A stretch of DNA of 64,000 nt from Tritrichomonas musculus (lineage: Eukaryota > Parabasalia > Tritrichomonadida > Tritrichomonadidae), in the NCBI GenBank assembly GCA_039105265.1, contig JAPFFF010000037.1, positions 434,001 to 498,000 of the forward strand. Reading direction: 5' to 3'. Each line of letters begins with the position of its first letter. Position 1 is the stretch's first letter. Positions 9,385 to 19,480 of this stretch are shown here, piece after piece. Position numbers and translations under genes: made by a program. A model generated the notes under the pieces. That model had not been told where the DNA came from and did not search any database. It saw nothing but the letters and a program-made list of their open reading frames with translations.

Positions 9385-10344
9385 ATGAAAAGTCGAACTA
9401 AACAATCAGAGCCAGTCCAAAATGTTATGAACCAATGCGTCGAATCTTTAGAAAAAGAGAAAAAATATTTTAAAGATTCAATTAAATGGCTAGAGTTATC
9501 TCAGAAGCAATTAAATAAATCAAATGAATGCACCAATGATCTTATTTCCAAAATGCAAAACCACAAGCACCTGCATTATCAAATTTCTGGAAATTTGCAA
9601 TTAGGTCTAACTAATCTATATAAAGAATTAAGTGCATTCAATAATTTATTAATTCAAAAGATACAGGAATCTAAAAATATTTTAGATGACGCAAAACCTA
9701 AAATAAGTGCAATTAAAAATGAATTTCAAAGCCAACTCAATGATTTAGTAGCAATTCAAAACGAATTTAAAAATGAATTACAATCACCGAATAAATCTAC
9801 AGATTCTGGCGAATTTCTTCAATATGGATTTGAACATCACCGTGAATATTTGAAATATTTTAATCAGCTTACAGAAACACAGAAACAAATAGAAACCACA
9901 ATAAACGATACAAAAAATCTAATTGATTTATTTAAAGAAGAAAGAAGGAAATTAACCCGTATTTTAAACGAGAATACACCTCCTCTTTTTGGGATAAAAC
10001 CAAATGAAGAAGTTATCAAAGATGAAAATGAAAACTACAAAAAAAGAGATTTAGATGATACAGAAACTTTTAATAAAAGAATTGATATTATTACTGATAG
10101 TTTCAATACATACAGATCTCCCTCGTTAAAAATACCTGATGAATTCAAATTTGAACCTTCTGCTAAAATTGATATGGAAATTTCTGAGAATTTCCAATTG
10201 GAACAATATAATTTCACTAAAGGAGAAATTGTATCAGTTACAGATTCTTCTTTAGCTGAATTTTGGAAAATCAGAAATTCAAGTGGTATAGAAATTGTTG
10301 TTCCTGCTAAATATCTTATACCAAAGCAGAAACAAAGCGGATGA
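9385..10344 (+). CDS. BAR-like coiled-coil protein with C-terminal SH3 domain
   Basis: The protein has 319 residues if started at the first ATG (9385). Residues about 12-185 are a long helical region with regular hydrophobic spacing (EKEKKYFKDSIKWLELSQKQ and onward), consistent with a BAR or F-BAR bundle. The C-terminal 60 residues read YNFTKGEIVSVTDS then FWKIRNSSGIEIVVPAKYLIP, matching the ALYDF, WW and PSNYV elements of SH3 domains. Such proteins bend membranes and recruit actin or dynamin partners. The domain call is by pattern; the SH3 is firmer than the BAR. Confidence 0.7.
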   Translation: MKSRTKQSEPVQNVMNQCVESLEKEKKYFKDSIKWLELSQKQLNKSNECTNDLISKMQNHKHLHYQISGNLQLGLTNLYKELSAFNNLLIQKIQESKNILDDAKPKISAIKNEFQSQLNDLVAIQNEFKNELQSPNKSTDSGEFLQYGFEHHREYLKYFNQLTETQKQIETTINDTKNLIDLFKEERRKLTRILNENTPPLFGIKPNEEVIKDENENYKKRDLDDTETFNKRIDIITDSFNTYRSPSLKIPDEFKFEPSAKIDMEISENFQLEQYNFTKGEIVSVTDSSLAEFWKIRNSSGIEIVVPAKYLIPKQKQSG

Positions 10345-10763
10345 ATATTAATGCAAGTTTATTTAATTTCAACAAAAAAAAAGTTCCTCTCTTTTTCCCA
10401 AATTCACTTGAATTCATTTCGCAGGAATGGAATTTCAAATTATAGAATAATGTTTTTAATTTAAGATAATAACAAATATGATTGAGAAGCCAACAATATT
10501 TATTTTATAAATAGTAAATTCGAAAATAAAATTTGCTTCGAATTTTTTTTCACTATTTTAAGAAATGAGTATAATGAAATTATTGATGTACCAAAGAATT
10601 CATAAGATAGGTCAGATTAAAAGCATTTAATAAAAAAAAAAAAAGATTCCAAAAACAATTTTTTATATAAACAAACATTAATTATGCATAGTTAAAAAAA
10701 TCAATATTTACACAAAAAATATAAAAAAAAAAAATATCCACCCAAAGATATATAAATAAAGAA
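10345..10763. other. Convergent 3' flanks
   Basis: Spacer between the 3' ends of a plus and a minus gene. It contains A-runs at about 10630-10644 and 10721-10735 and nothing gene-like. Confidence 0.4.
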
Positions 10764-12164
10764 TCACTGGGTAATAGTTTGTATTGGTTGTTGCGATTGC
10801 TGAGAAGGTGGTGGTGGAGGGGGTGGAGGAGGAGGTTGAGTTCCTTGAGGATACTGCATCATATATTGCATCTGTGGAGGAGGAGGAACTCCTTGTTGAA
10901 ATTGCCCTTGAGGAGGAATCGGGTACTGAGGAGGCATTGAAGGAGGCATTCCAGGTTGTTGCGGCTGTTGTGGTTGTTGAGGGACTTGTGGTGGCAATTG
11001 AGGCGGTTGAGTTGGCATATAAGGGGGAGGAGGAAGAGGTGGTTGTTGGAAAGGTTGTTGATGTTTAGGCTGCTGTGGACGATTTCCGTGACGATTTGCA
11101 TGGTTGTTAATTCGATTATTTCTATTATTTCTGTTTCCACTTCCATTGTTTCCATGATGATGTGGGTTATTTCCTGGGGGATATGGAGGTGGGTATCTTG
11201 GCATTCCAGGTGAAATTGGCATTTGAGGTGGCTGAGGAGGATATTGTGGAGGATTTTCGTAATATACTCCTTCGTCTGGTTCAACATATGACTCTATTGT
11301 AACCCTTTGCCCATTAATATTTATATTATTGGCATTTGCTATTGCTTCTTGAGCTTTTCTAAAATCATAAAACTGAACAACAAATTGATTCTGCCCCAAC
11401 TCTGTTGTTTTAAAAATGTCGCCAATGGATGATAGAGATTTTGCAACAGAATCAACATCTAACGATGCTGCTTGAGATGTGCCAAAAAATGAATTGAATG
11501 CTGATGATTGTTGTTGGTCTGACGGTTGCGTTGCAGTTTCAGTAGGGGCTTGATTTTCTATTGATGGAATGTTATTAGTGTTATTATCTATTGGCTTAAT
11601 AAGAACCATAGAACTTGTTTCATGAGCATTAAGTCTTGAATATTCAGGTGGATTAAATGAAAAAGTTACGACTGGCTGTCTGTCATGAATTTTTTGGTCT
11701 TTCATTTGATCGACTGCATTTATTGCTGATCTAATATCATAATATGTAACAAAAGCAAAGCCACGAGTAGAAATTTTATTTGTAAAAGTTGTTGCGATTT
11801 CTCCAAATTGTGAAAAAATTGGCATAAATTCATTGACACTTAGAGTATATGGCAAACTCTTGACATATATTGCATTTGATATTTTAGCTGGGAGAGAATA
11901 CATCGGGCGTGGATACATTATACGAGGTGCCGAGGGCGCTTGATTATGATTATGATGTGTGTGTGGATGTGGATGATGCGGCTGATTTTGCTCATACGGA
12001 GGAGGGGGAGGTGGGGGAGGAGGATAAGATTCATATGGCTGAGGAGGTGGATAATTTGGATATGGTTGATATGCATTATAATATGTAGAAGTAGGAGCTG
12101 CAGGGGGCGGCGGAGGTGGAACAGACGAATATGATGGCTGAGGAGGAAATGGCGGGGCTGACAT
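10764..12164 (-). CDS. Two-RRM proline-rich RNA-binding protein (Mei2-like RRMs)
   Basis: The protein has 466 residues from the ATG at 12164. Residues 1-95 are rich in P, Y, Q and H. RRM1 (about 97-175) starts NAIYVKSLP and contains RGFAFVTYYDIRSA, the YYDIR signature of Mei2-like RRMs. RRM2 (about 235-300) is more divergent, with NQFVVQFYDFRKAQEAI. The last 150 residues are P/Q/N/H-rich and disordered, as in stress-granule or spliceosomal proteins. Family knowledge suggests mRNA binding. Two TCAAAAAGTTTT boxes lie 15-55 bases upstream of the start. A second Mei2-like gene lies at 29.7-30.4 kb. Confidence 0.85.
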   Translation of the reverse strand: MSAPPFPPQPSYSSVPPPPPPAAPTSTYYNAYQPYPNYPPPQPYESYPPPPPPPPPYEQNQPHHPHPHTHHNHNQAPSAPRIMYPRPMYSLPAKISNAIYVKSLPYTLSVNEFMPIFSQFGEIATTFTNKISTRGFAFVTYYDIRSAINAVDQMKDQKIHDRQPVVTFSFNPPEYSRLNAHETSSMVLIKPIDNNTNNIPSIENQAPTETATQPSDQQQSSAFNSFFGTSQAASLDVDSVAKSLSSIGDIFKTTELGQNQFVVQFYDFRKAQEAIANANNININGQRVTIESYVEPDEGVYYENPPQYPPQPPQMPISPGMPRYPPPYPPGNNPHHHGNNGSGNRNNRNNRINNHANRHGNRPQQPKHQQPFQQPPLPPPPYMPTQPPQLPPQVPQQPQQPQQPGMPPSMPPQYPIPPQGQFQQGVPPPPQMQYMMQYPQGTQPPPPPPPPPPSQQSQQPIQTITQ

Positions 12165-12179
12165 ACCAATATGGACCAA

Positions 12180-12189
12180 TCAAAAAGTT
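12180..12189 (-). promoter_or_regulatory. Candidate promoter box, copy 1
   Basis: TCAAAAAGTT on the plus strand (AACTTTTTGA on the gene's strand), 15 bases before the ATG of the RRM gene. Inferred from recurrence. Confidence 0.35.
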
Positions 12190-12207
12190 TTCAAATTTAT
12201 ATTATAC

Positions 12208-12219
12208 TCAAAAAGTTTT
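12208..12219 (-). promoter_or_regulatory. Candidate promoter box, copy 2
   Basis: A second TCAAAAAGTTTT 28 bases further upstream, in the same orientation as copy 1. Confidence 0.3.
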
Positions 12220-12258
12220 ATCTATAAAAATCATTTAATTAGACATTTTATTAACATT

Positions 12259-14661
12259 TTAATGAATATCTTTTGATTTTATTTTGAATGATACATCTGG
12301 TCCGATATAATCAGAATCAATTATCCTAAACTCGATTCCCTCAATGCACTCTTCTTTAAGAATTGAAATACTAATTTCAATAGGTTTTGACAACTCTTGA
12401 AGCTTTTCAAAATACAAAACTTTATCATCATCTAGTTTTCCGCATATTAAGGTAACTTTTGTTTCATCGTTATTTCCTTCAATTCTAGCTGTTCCATTTT
12501 TATTAGATACAGTAAAAAGAATATTAATTAACCTATCACAGCCAATTGAATCTTCATTACATTTGTTGTAATCTGTTTTCAATTCGTAGTAGCAGCTGTA
12601 ATTGGGTAATTCACGGATTAATGAAGCGAGCTTTGTACTTGTTCTTTTTAATATGTCTTTAAGCTTCTGTGGCGTTAGTTCAAGTATTTTTTGATAAGTG
12701 TCAATTCCGGCATTGAGCAATTTTGCTCCAAAAACAGCACCAACCCCAGGGAGCTGAGTCAGCAATGCAAGTGAATCGCAATTAAGGCATCCTAACTTCA
12801 ATCTTTTTTGGAGTTCCCTAGATGAATACATGCCAAAAAATGAACGACGTAAATCAGAAATAGCAAGAAAGCATGAACAAAGTGAAGTCACTTTACTTTT
12901 TGCTAGAAATAAATCACTAGTTAAATCAGGATCTGAAAGGCCATCCTTATTAAAACTATTATATAAAATGAGAATATAAGCTTTTTCTCCACCTGTAAAG
13001 GACTCATTATCTCTCAATTTTTTTGGCATATCATTGTCATTTTTAACTTGGCAATCATTGTTATTAATCAATTGATTTTCAAATCTGCAATGAATGTATG
13101 ATCTTTTATATGGAACTTTTGGATCTTCTAACATTAATCTTAACTTTTGATTATCATTATCTTTAATTTCGATAAATTTTGCAACAGTTGATGTCTGGGT
13201 ACATAGAAAAGCCAAAAGGTCTTCAAATGATTTTAGAGGCTTGCATGTTAAGAAAATGTTAATATCATTATAATCTATGTTATGGCTTTCAGCTATTTTC
13301 CCAAGTTCTGTAATTTCAAAAGATAATGCATCATGTTGTTCTGATATGCATTGAATAAAATTATTTGTTTTAAGAATGTCAATTGCAGTGTCGAGAGAAA
13401 AAGAGTTATTGAAACATTTATTATAAGTATTTTCAATTTCTTGCTTTGTATTTATTTTATATTTATTGATTAATTGAAGAATAAATCGTGGTAAAAAAGA
13501 TTCTTCTGGAAGTTTAATTTGCTGATTTCCTTGAATATAATTTCTGATTATTTCGATATTTTTTTCATCATTAATTATAATTGCTTTACAACATATGTCA
13601 CTGGTTAAAAAAGAAATATTATTCCAGCTAATATGACCTCTAATGAAAGCTATATCAATCTTATACTTGGAAATGTCAAAATATTCAGCATCATCATTTT
13701 GAATAATTTGAAAATACGATGGATAGAGAACTATTAAAACTTTAATTATTCCATTTGAAAACAAATCCCAAATTTTTTTATTGCTATCAAGATTATTGCT
13801 GTCAAGAATTCCTAATCCTTTAGATAAATGAGTTTTATAATATGGATTAAATGTTTGGTAATCGTTATTTTCAATCATATTGCACCTCATTAGAGAGGGA
13901 AAATAAGTTTCTATTAATTTAATATTAATTTGAATTTGAGCTTTGCAATTACAAAATATAACAATTTTCTGATTAGGTAAATATTTTTTAACTTCATTTA
14001 TAAAGATTTCATCGATTGGCGTAACTTTTAAATCATTTACAGAAATCATTTGAAAAATATCATTTTTATTATCTTTATATGTTAATATTTCTTTGTATTC
14101 ATTTGAAATTTCAAAAACTTGGCATAATTTGTCTCTATTTTCAAAAGAATAATTATTTCCTATAATTTGGAATTTGTATTTTTGAGCATAAAGTATAAAC
14201 AATTCAAAATATAATATGGAAGAGATCAAAGATGATAAATTTTCAAATGCAATTAAAGATATCTGATTTAACAAATAATCATTTGCTTCTTGCAAAATCC
14301 CAATCAAATCGAAAAAATTAATAATAAATATTGATGTTTTATGGTCCCAATTTATATCTGATTCAATATCCGAAATTTTATTGATTCTTTGAACGTTTAT
14401 ATCAAGAGAGCAATACCTTTCATAAAAATAATCTGAATTTAGAGATCTGAATGGGCTATTAAACACATAAAATATTAAATGAGTCAATCCTGTTTGTAAA
14501 AGTCTAATAATTGCAAATTCAGGAATGAATTGTTCTCCAATTGCCAAAGGAGTTGTTATAATTGCGTTTTTCCCTGAACTATTAATTTCTTTCATGCATC
14601 GTTTTTGAAAAGGAGATAAGTGCTTAAGCGGAAATAGAGATATATATTTTGGGTTTATCAT
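12259..14661 (-). CDS. Degenerate HFM1/MER3-type helicase (Ski2-like, Sec63 domain)
   Basis: The 800-residue protein has the layout of Ski2-like helicases. A Q-motif-like LSPFQKRCMKEI (15-26) precedes the place of motif I, which reads ITTPLAIGEQF (36-46) instead of a GKT P-loop. The DExH position reads IAFENLSS (137-144). RecA2-like, winged-helix and Sec63-like segments follow, with a helix-hairpin-helix LPGVGAVFGAKLLNAG at about 649 and a C-terminal beta-rich domain. HFM1/MER3 (meiotic crossovers) and Brr2 share this HhH. ATP binding and hydrolysis should be lost, so it may act as a scaffold or be decaying, although the frame is intact over 2.4 kb. ASCC3 or Brr2 relatives are alternatives. 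Confidence 0.65.
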   Translation of the reverse strand: MINPKYISLFPLKHLSPFQKRCMKEINSSGKNAIITTPLAIGEQFIPEFAIIRLLQTGLTHLIFYVFNSPFRSLNSDYFYERYCSLDINVQRINKISDIESDINWDHKTSIFIINFFDLIGILQEANDYLLNQISLIAFENLSSLISSILYFELFILYAQKYKFQIIGNNYSFENRDKLCQVFEISNEYKEILTYKDNKNDIFQMISVNDLKVTPIDEIFINEVKKYLPNQKIVIFCNCKAQIQINIKLIETYFPSLMRCNMIENNDYQTFNPYYKTHLSKGLGILDSNNLDSNKKIWDLFSNGIIKVLIVLYPSYFQIIQNDDAEYFDISKYKIDIAFIRGHISWNNISFLTSDICCKAIIINDEKNIEIIRNYIQGNQQIKLPEESFLPRFILQLINKYKINTKQEIENTYNKCFNNSFSLDTAIDILKTNNFIQCISEQHDALSFEITELGKIAESHNIDYNDINIFLTCKPLKSFEDLLAFLCTQTSTVAKFIEIKDNDNQKLRLMLEDPKVPYKRSYIHCRFENQLINNNDCQVKNDNDMPKKLRDNESFTGGEKAYILILYNSFNKDGLSDPDLTSDLFLAKSKVTSLCSCFLAISDLRRSFFGMYSSRELQKRLKLGCLNCDSLALLTQLPGVGAVFGAKLLNAGIDTYQKILELTPQKLKDILKRTSTKLASLIRELPNYSCYYELKTDYNKCNEDSIGCDRLINILFTVSNKNGTARIEGNNDETKVTLICGKLDDDKVLYFEKLQELSKPIEISISILKEECIEGIEFRIIDSDYIGPDVSFKIKSKDIH

Positions 14662-15373
14662 TTATACTGGAGGAAGTTCCTCATTTCACTTTTTTATTAA
14701 TTCAAATGGTTTATTGGTGATTCTATGAATTTTATCAATAATATTCTTGGTATAAATAGCCATATTTTTTTTTGAAATTGAAATATCTTCAAATATTTGT
14801 TTTAAATTATCAGATATTTTTAAGCAAAAAATTATTACATCAAAAAATAATACTAATTTTATTGATTAAAATAAAAATAATCTGTTCAATTGAATCAAAA
14901 TTGAGTAATTTATTATCGGAATTTCAATGAAAAGAGTTCCAAACTCAATTCAAAATAAAAATGTATTAAAAAAACTCTTTTTTAATCACTATAATATAGT
15001 TTTTAATATTTTTTATTTAAATTCATTTTAAACATGATATAATTTCATTACAATATTTCATATAAAAAATGAAGATAATGTAAAAATTGCCATTTATACA
15101 AAAAAACGTTTCTAATTTTCTATGATAACTAAGAAATTTTCAAATATTATTTAATTTACTAAGAATTTAGATTGTAAGATGATGCTTCCAAAGAAATTAT
15201 TATATATTAGTGGAATATTATTTTTCCATTGATTATTATTCAAAATATATTTATATTTACTTTAATAATAATATTAAAAATTTATTTGAAATAATTTAAA
15301 TATATTATCTGGATAAAAGTATTTTAAATTTTGAAATTAATAAGATAATAAAAATTTGCATATAGATATCTAT
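14662..15373. promoter_or_regulatory. Divergent intergenic region
   Basis: Very AT-rich 712 bases between the divergent helicase-like and ArfGAP genes. Both promoters must be here, but I see no clear box and no RNA or protein gene. Confidence 0.35.
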
Positions 15374-17305
15374 ATGGAACAAGATTCTACAGATCATGAT
15401 TTTTTTCAATATTTTGATCCATCGCCTGTGCTTGAACATGACACATTGAACCGATTCCAAATGCAAATTGATTTCATCCCATCAATTGAAAAGATTGTAA
15501 ATAATTTGAAAAGCAATTTAAATAATGCAAAAAACGAAACAGATAGCATAATGTATCATTTAGATTTACTTGGTGTTGATCCTAGTTTTAAAACAGCATG
15601 TCAATCACTATCAGAAATGTTTATCTCTTTTGCTGATTCTCTAGTTAGCGAATATAAGAGCAATATCGAAAATCGTAAAGCATATATACCAACATTACTT
15701 TCAGGACAACGAGAGCCCTTTAACAAAGCAAATCAAGACTTCCAGAAATGCGTAGAAGAATATGGAAGTACGAACCCTAATATCAAAGCCAATTTTTCTC
15801 GGGAAAGCCCTCTTCAAACATCAATGAAACAACGAGCAGAAACATTTTATGATTTATGTACTTCTGTCAAATCATGTGAAGAATTATTAGCAAATGCAAC
15901 AGCTACAGCATTCCTATCATTTTTCAAAGCTACATCTGAAAATATGAAAAAATGCACTGAAATTATTGATGCCCAAATTGACAAAATGCAAGATTCAATA
16001 TCAAATATTAATGCAATCAATTTGCAACCTGCTCCTAGAAAATTAGTTGGAGATTACTGTGATACATGCTGGTCAATTCGCAGAAGTCCACCTGTTGAAC
16101 TATCTCCATCTTTAGAACATCCCTGTGGAATTGTTTGGGTTCGCCAACATCGTATTGTTAAAATATGGGTTCGTCGTTACATGACACTTGAAAATGGATT
16201 TCTTAATTTATACGATCCACAAACTGGCGAAAACGATCAAAATTTATTTCTCGGACTTGTTACTTTTTCAAAGCATCAGTCACAAAAAAGGCGTCATGTT
16301 TTTAAAGTTCAAACGTCGCAACTTCTTCTTCGTCTTCAAGCGCTTACTGATTTTGATGTTGAGCAATGGTTTACAATATTTAACAATCACAATAATAATG
16401 TTCTTAATGGTGTCTCAGATATGCCAAACAGCCAATCGCATGATGGACAAGAAGGTAGTCAAGGATGTAATGAGGCACATGTTTGCGTTGATTGCGGTGC
16501 TACTGATGCAACATGGTGCTCATTGAATTGGTGCGGCTATCTTTGTTTGAAATGCTCTGGAATTCATCGTCATTTATCATCATCAAAGTCAAAAGTTCGA
16601 TCGACCCTTCTTGATAATTTGAGTCCTCTTATATATGACATGTTGACAATGATGACAAATGAAGCCGCGAATAGACTGCTGCTTGCTGAACCCCCAACAA
16701 ATATTAATGTTGGTCCTAGAATGGATGAAGAAAGTCGTCAAGCCTATATAACAAACAAATATGTTAATTTATCCTATGCACTAAAAACAACTCAAGTTCC
16801 TGATCCTTTTAATGCTATCATTAATAATGATTATTATGCACTATTTCATGCAATGAATTTTGGAAAAGCTGATGAGTTATACGAATCGTTAACTCCACTG
16901 CATGCTGCTGCTGCATGTGGTGATTCGATGATAGCTGCAATAGCTGCTTGTTGTTCTGATACAATTGATGTGAAAGACGGAAATGGATGGACTCCTTTGA
17001 CTTATGCTGTATATTACGATAATGTTGATATTATTAAATTTTTGGTAGATTTTGGAGCTCAACCACAGAAAGAAACGGCCGATTTGTTTACCCTTGTTGT
17101 AGCTGTTGGTGATGAAGAAGTTATGGATATATTATTGAAGACAGCTCATTACTCTGGATTTAATTCAAGCTCAGCTAGAAAAGTTTTTAAACCAAAAACA
17201 ACCATTTTTGCTTCTGAAAGAAAAGCTGATTTGACACAAATTGTTGTTACTGACGATATAAAGAATTTAGCAAATTTGCTTTATAGAGAAGGTCATACTC
17301 AGTAG
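15374..17305 (+). CDS. ArfGAP with BAR, PH and ankyrin domains (ACAP/ASAP-like)
   Basis: The protein has 643 residues from the ATG at 15374. Residues about 25-220 are a helical BAR-like region. A PH domain spans about 250-340 (CGIVWVRQHRIVKIWVRRYM up to DVEQWFTIFNN). The ArfGAP zinc finger follows with Cys371, 374, 391 and 394 (CxxC-x16-CxxC), then GIHRHL with the catalytic Arg399. Ankyrin repeats occupy about 500-600 (LTPLHAAAACGD, GWTPLTYAVYYDN). This is the domain order of ACAP/centaurin-beta proteins, which stimulate GTP hydrolysis by Arf on curved membranes. All key residues are present. Confidence 0.92.
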   Translation: MEQDSTDHDFFQYFDPSPVLEHDTLNRFQMQIDFIPSIEKIVNNLKSNLNNAKNETDSIMYHLDLLGVDPSFKTACQSLSEMFISFADSLVSEYKSNIENRKAYIPTLLSGQREPFNKANQDFQKCVEEYGSTNPNIKANFSRESPLQTSMKQRAETFYDLCTSVKSCEELLANATATAFLSFFKATSENMKKCTEIIDAQIDKMQDSISNINAINLQPAPRKLVGDYCDTCWSIRRSPPVELSPSLEHPCGIVWVRQHRIVKIWVRRYMTLENGFLNLYDPQTGENDQNLFLGLVTFSKHQSQKRRHVFKVQTSQLLLRLQALTDFDVEQWFTIFNNHNNNVLNGVSDMPNSQSHDGQEGSQGCNEAHVCVDCGATDATWCSLNWCGYLCLKCSGIHRHLSSSKSKVRSTLLDNLSPLIYDMLTMMTNEAANRLLLAEPPTNINVGPRMDEESRQAYITNKYVNLSYALKTTQVPDPFNAIINNDYYALFHAMNFGKADELYESLTPLHAAAACGDSMIAAIAACCSDTIDVKDGNGWTPLTYAVYYDNVDIIKFLVDFGAQPQKETADLFTLVVAVGDEEVMDILLKTAHYSGFNSSSARKVFKPKTTIFASERKADLTQIVVTDDIKNLANLLYREGHTQ

Positions 17306-17475
17306 TAATATTAATAAAACATGTTTTATATATTTTTATATAAAATAGATTTGGAGAGTTGAGGTTTTTAAGCAATAATGTACTATATAAGAAATAAAGA
17401 AATTATAAGATTAAAGTACTAATAATCTATATTTTACAACTAAAAAATAACGCATTTGATTTAAAAAAAAAAAAA

Positions 17476-18024
17476 TTATTCGTATCTTAAGCACTCATGG
17501 ATTTCTCTTTCTGCTTTTGCTATGCTTTTTGGAAACTCTCCGATTTTTCTGGTGCCATTAAATGTATTAACGAAATGAGTCATCGATAATCTAAAATTGC
17601 ATATATTTGATTCTTTTTTGGGGGTCATTGTTACAATAAAACGGCACGATGGAAAAACAGTTATTCCATTTAAAAAAAAACTTATAATAGCATTAGCCTG
17701 TGAAGATGAAACAAACTCTAGTATATCCTCAATAACAAGAAGTCGTAATTCTTGATCCATGTAAGTATGTAAACATGATGCTATTTGAATCAAAGAGATT
17801 GGATCGGTTGCCCATTTATAAAGAATTCTATTTAGATATGGGCAGTCACCACAATCAACAAGTTTTCGTTCTGCTTTGCTTTTTCGTGCAATAATTAAAC
17901 AAACTGCATCTGGATTATCTGATAATATCGATGTTGCATATTCGTAAACAAATCTAGTCTTGCCTGAATCAGACTTGCCAAACACAAGGCACTTGATGTT
18001 TGGGTCATTTGGAAGGGATTCCAT
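17476..18024 (-). CDS. Small P-loop ATPase, possibly Rad51-paralogue or SWSAP1-like
   Basis: The protein has 182 residues from the ATG at 18024. It contains a clear Walker A, GKSDSGKT (16-23), after a beta strand (KCLVFG), a strand CLIIARK (42-48), and a Walker B RLLVIED (94-100). The end has a beta strand FIVTMTP (129-135). Size and order resemble small RecA-fold proteins such as SWSAP1, but the similarity is too weak to name it. It is divergent from the CC2D1-like gene with only 106 bases between start codons. Confidence 0.6.
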   Translation of the reverse strand: MESLPNDPNIKCLVFGKSDSGKTRFVYEYATSILSDNPDAVCLIIARKSKAERKLVDCGDCPYLNRILYKWATDPISLIQIASCLHTYMDQELRLLVIEDILEFVSSSQANAIISFFLNGITVFPSCRFIVTMTPKKESNICNFRLSMTHFVNTFNGTRKIGEFPKSIAKAEREIHECLRYE

Positions 18025-18130
18025 TAAAATGAACTTCCTCGTTGCATAAAATTTGATGATGTATATGGTCAAATATAATCATTAAAAAAGTTGTATTTTA
18101 GAAAATTTTTCTTGTCAATACAAAAATAAA
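18025..18130. promoter_or_regulatory. 106-base bidirectional promoter
   Basis: This separates the start codons of two divergent genes. It contains AAAAAAGTTG at about 18084-18093, a relative of the recurrent TCAAAAAGT box, and TCAATACA (18115-18122) just before the plus-strand ATG as a possible initiator. Confidence 0.45.
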
Positions 18131-19480
18131 ATGTCGAAAACTGATATTAAAGACACCCCAGAACAAAAAAGAATTTTTAATATTGGCATGCACTATACAC
18201 AAATGATTCAAAAATGTCGACTCGCAGGAAACGAAAAAATGGCCAACTATTTTTCAAAAGAATTTCTTAACCTTTGCAAAAGTGCAATAGAAGATCCGCA
18301 TAATGCATCAAAAATTATTGAAGATGATATTATGAGATCTTTAAATACTGTTAATGCAGGAAGATTAGGATTAAGAACAGAATTAAGTCGCGCTAAAGCC
18401 GATAACAATCAAACTGCCATTAAAATTATCAATGAAGCAAATCAAAAAGTAGATGCTACATGCGAAATATTAACCTACTGCCTTCAAAACCATTGTCCGC
18501 CTCCTCCAATCGAAAAACAACAAGCCAGTTATCGACAAATTGTAATTGACAATTCCATTCCGGATGATGTTCTTAGACTTAAAATCACTGGACTTGGTTT
18601 AACAGAAAAGAAAAGTCATAACTCTCAATATTCCCTCAAAATTACGCCACCAGGTCGTGATCAATTTGCCACTGATATTTTTAATCCTGATAAGGTTGAA
18701 TTTAATTATGATTTCAAAATTGTAAAACGAGCACAGCCTGCACGAATCTTGAAATTACTGAAGAAATCGCTGGAAATTACTCTTTCGATGCATACAAAAT
18801 CAGGACTTGCTAAAAAAGAGAAAGAAACAGATGTGGCTCATCTTGAAATACCAATGACTGTTTTTTCTGAAAATAAACATGTTTCAAATACTTATATTAT
18901 GCAAAGTTTACCAGATGCGCCTAAAAAAGAGCAATACTCACTTAAAATAGAAATATTACTATCTGCATCTCTTAAGGGGCAGGAGTATTCTGATCGCTAC
19001 ATCGAATACTATACAATTCAGCAAGGATCAAAACTAGTTTTTCCTTGGGAAACGCCTCCTCGCGAACTAAGTTCTTTGTCAAAAGAAGAAGTCATGAAAA
19101 TTTCACCTGAACTCATTCCGATGCCAAAAATTGAAGATCTTCCATTCATGTCAAAAGACTGGCTTAAGCATTTAATGGATTTAATGCAGCATAATATTGA
19201 TACATTTAATAAATATAATGTAATTGTGCCACCAAAAGTTATTGAAAAGAGAGACATGTATAAGAATAAGCTTCTTGCCCTTCTCAAAAGTATGAAGGAT
19301 GGAAAATTGTCTATTGAAAAATATGTTCAAGCTTTAAATGCTGTTACTCTTGAACAAATTAAGATGGTCAAAGCTTTAAAGCCTGAGCAAATGAGTTTGA
19401 GGCCAGAATATCTTGAAAGAATTAAAGTTTTTAAGGCAGATATTGATAGTATGAAGGAAAAATTGAAAAGTAAAGCATAA
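18131..19480 (+). CDS. CC2D1/Lgd-like protein with DM14-like and C2 domains
   Basis: This is a 449-residue protein. Residues about 12-55 (QKRIFNIGMHYTQMIQKCRL) resemble a DM14 helical repeat. A proline cluster (CPPPPIE, about 119-125) precedes a C2-like beta domain (about 130-290: LRLKITGLGL, FNYDFKIVKRAQPARILKLLKKSLEITL, ETDVAHLEIPM). The rest is helical and may be coiled coil, ending in lysine-rich helices. This order matches CC2D1A/B (Lgd), which bind ESCRT-III CHMP4 proteins in endosomal sorting. The call is by pattern only, and the calcium-binding loop residues of C2 are not evident. Confidence 0.5.
   Translation: MSKTDIKDTPEQKRIFNIGMHYTQMIQKCRLAGNEKMANYFSKEFLNLCKSAIEDPHNASKIIEDDIMRSLNTVNAGRLGLRTELSRAKADNNQTAIKIINEANQKVDATCEILTYCLQNHCPPPPIEKQQASYRQIVIDNSIPDDVLRLKITGLGLTEKKSHNSQYSLKITPPGRDQFATDIFNPDKVEFNYDFKIVKRAQPARILKLLKKSLEITLSMHTKSGLAKKEKETDVAHLEIPMTVFSENKHVSNTYIMQSLPDAPKKEQYSLKIEILLSASLKGQEYSDRYIEYYTIQQGSKLVFPWETPPRELSSLSKEEVMKISPELIPMPKIEDLPFMSKDWLKHLMDLMQHNIDTFNKYNVIVPPKVIEKRDMYKNKLLALLKSMKDGKLSIEKYVQALNAVTLEQIKMVKALKPEQMSLRPEYLERIKVFKADIDSMKEKLKSKA

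Noticed and set aside
10784-11287. Extra small proteins over the RRM gene
   Set aside because: Shadow frames produced by the Pro/Gln-rich coding sequence.
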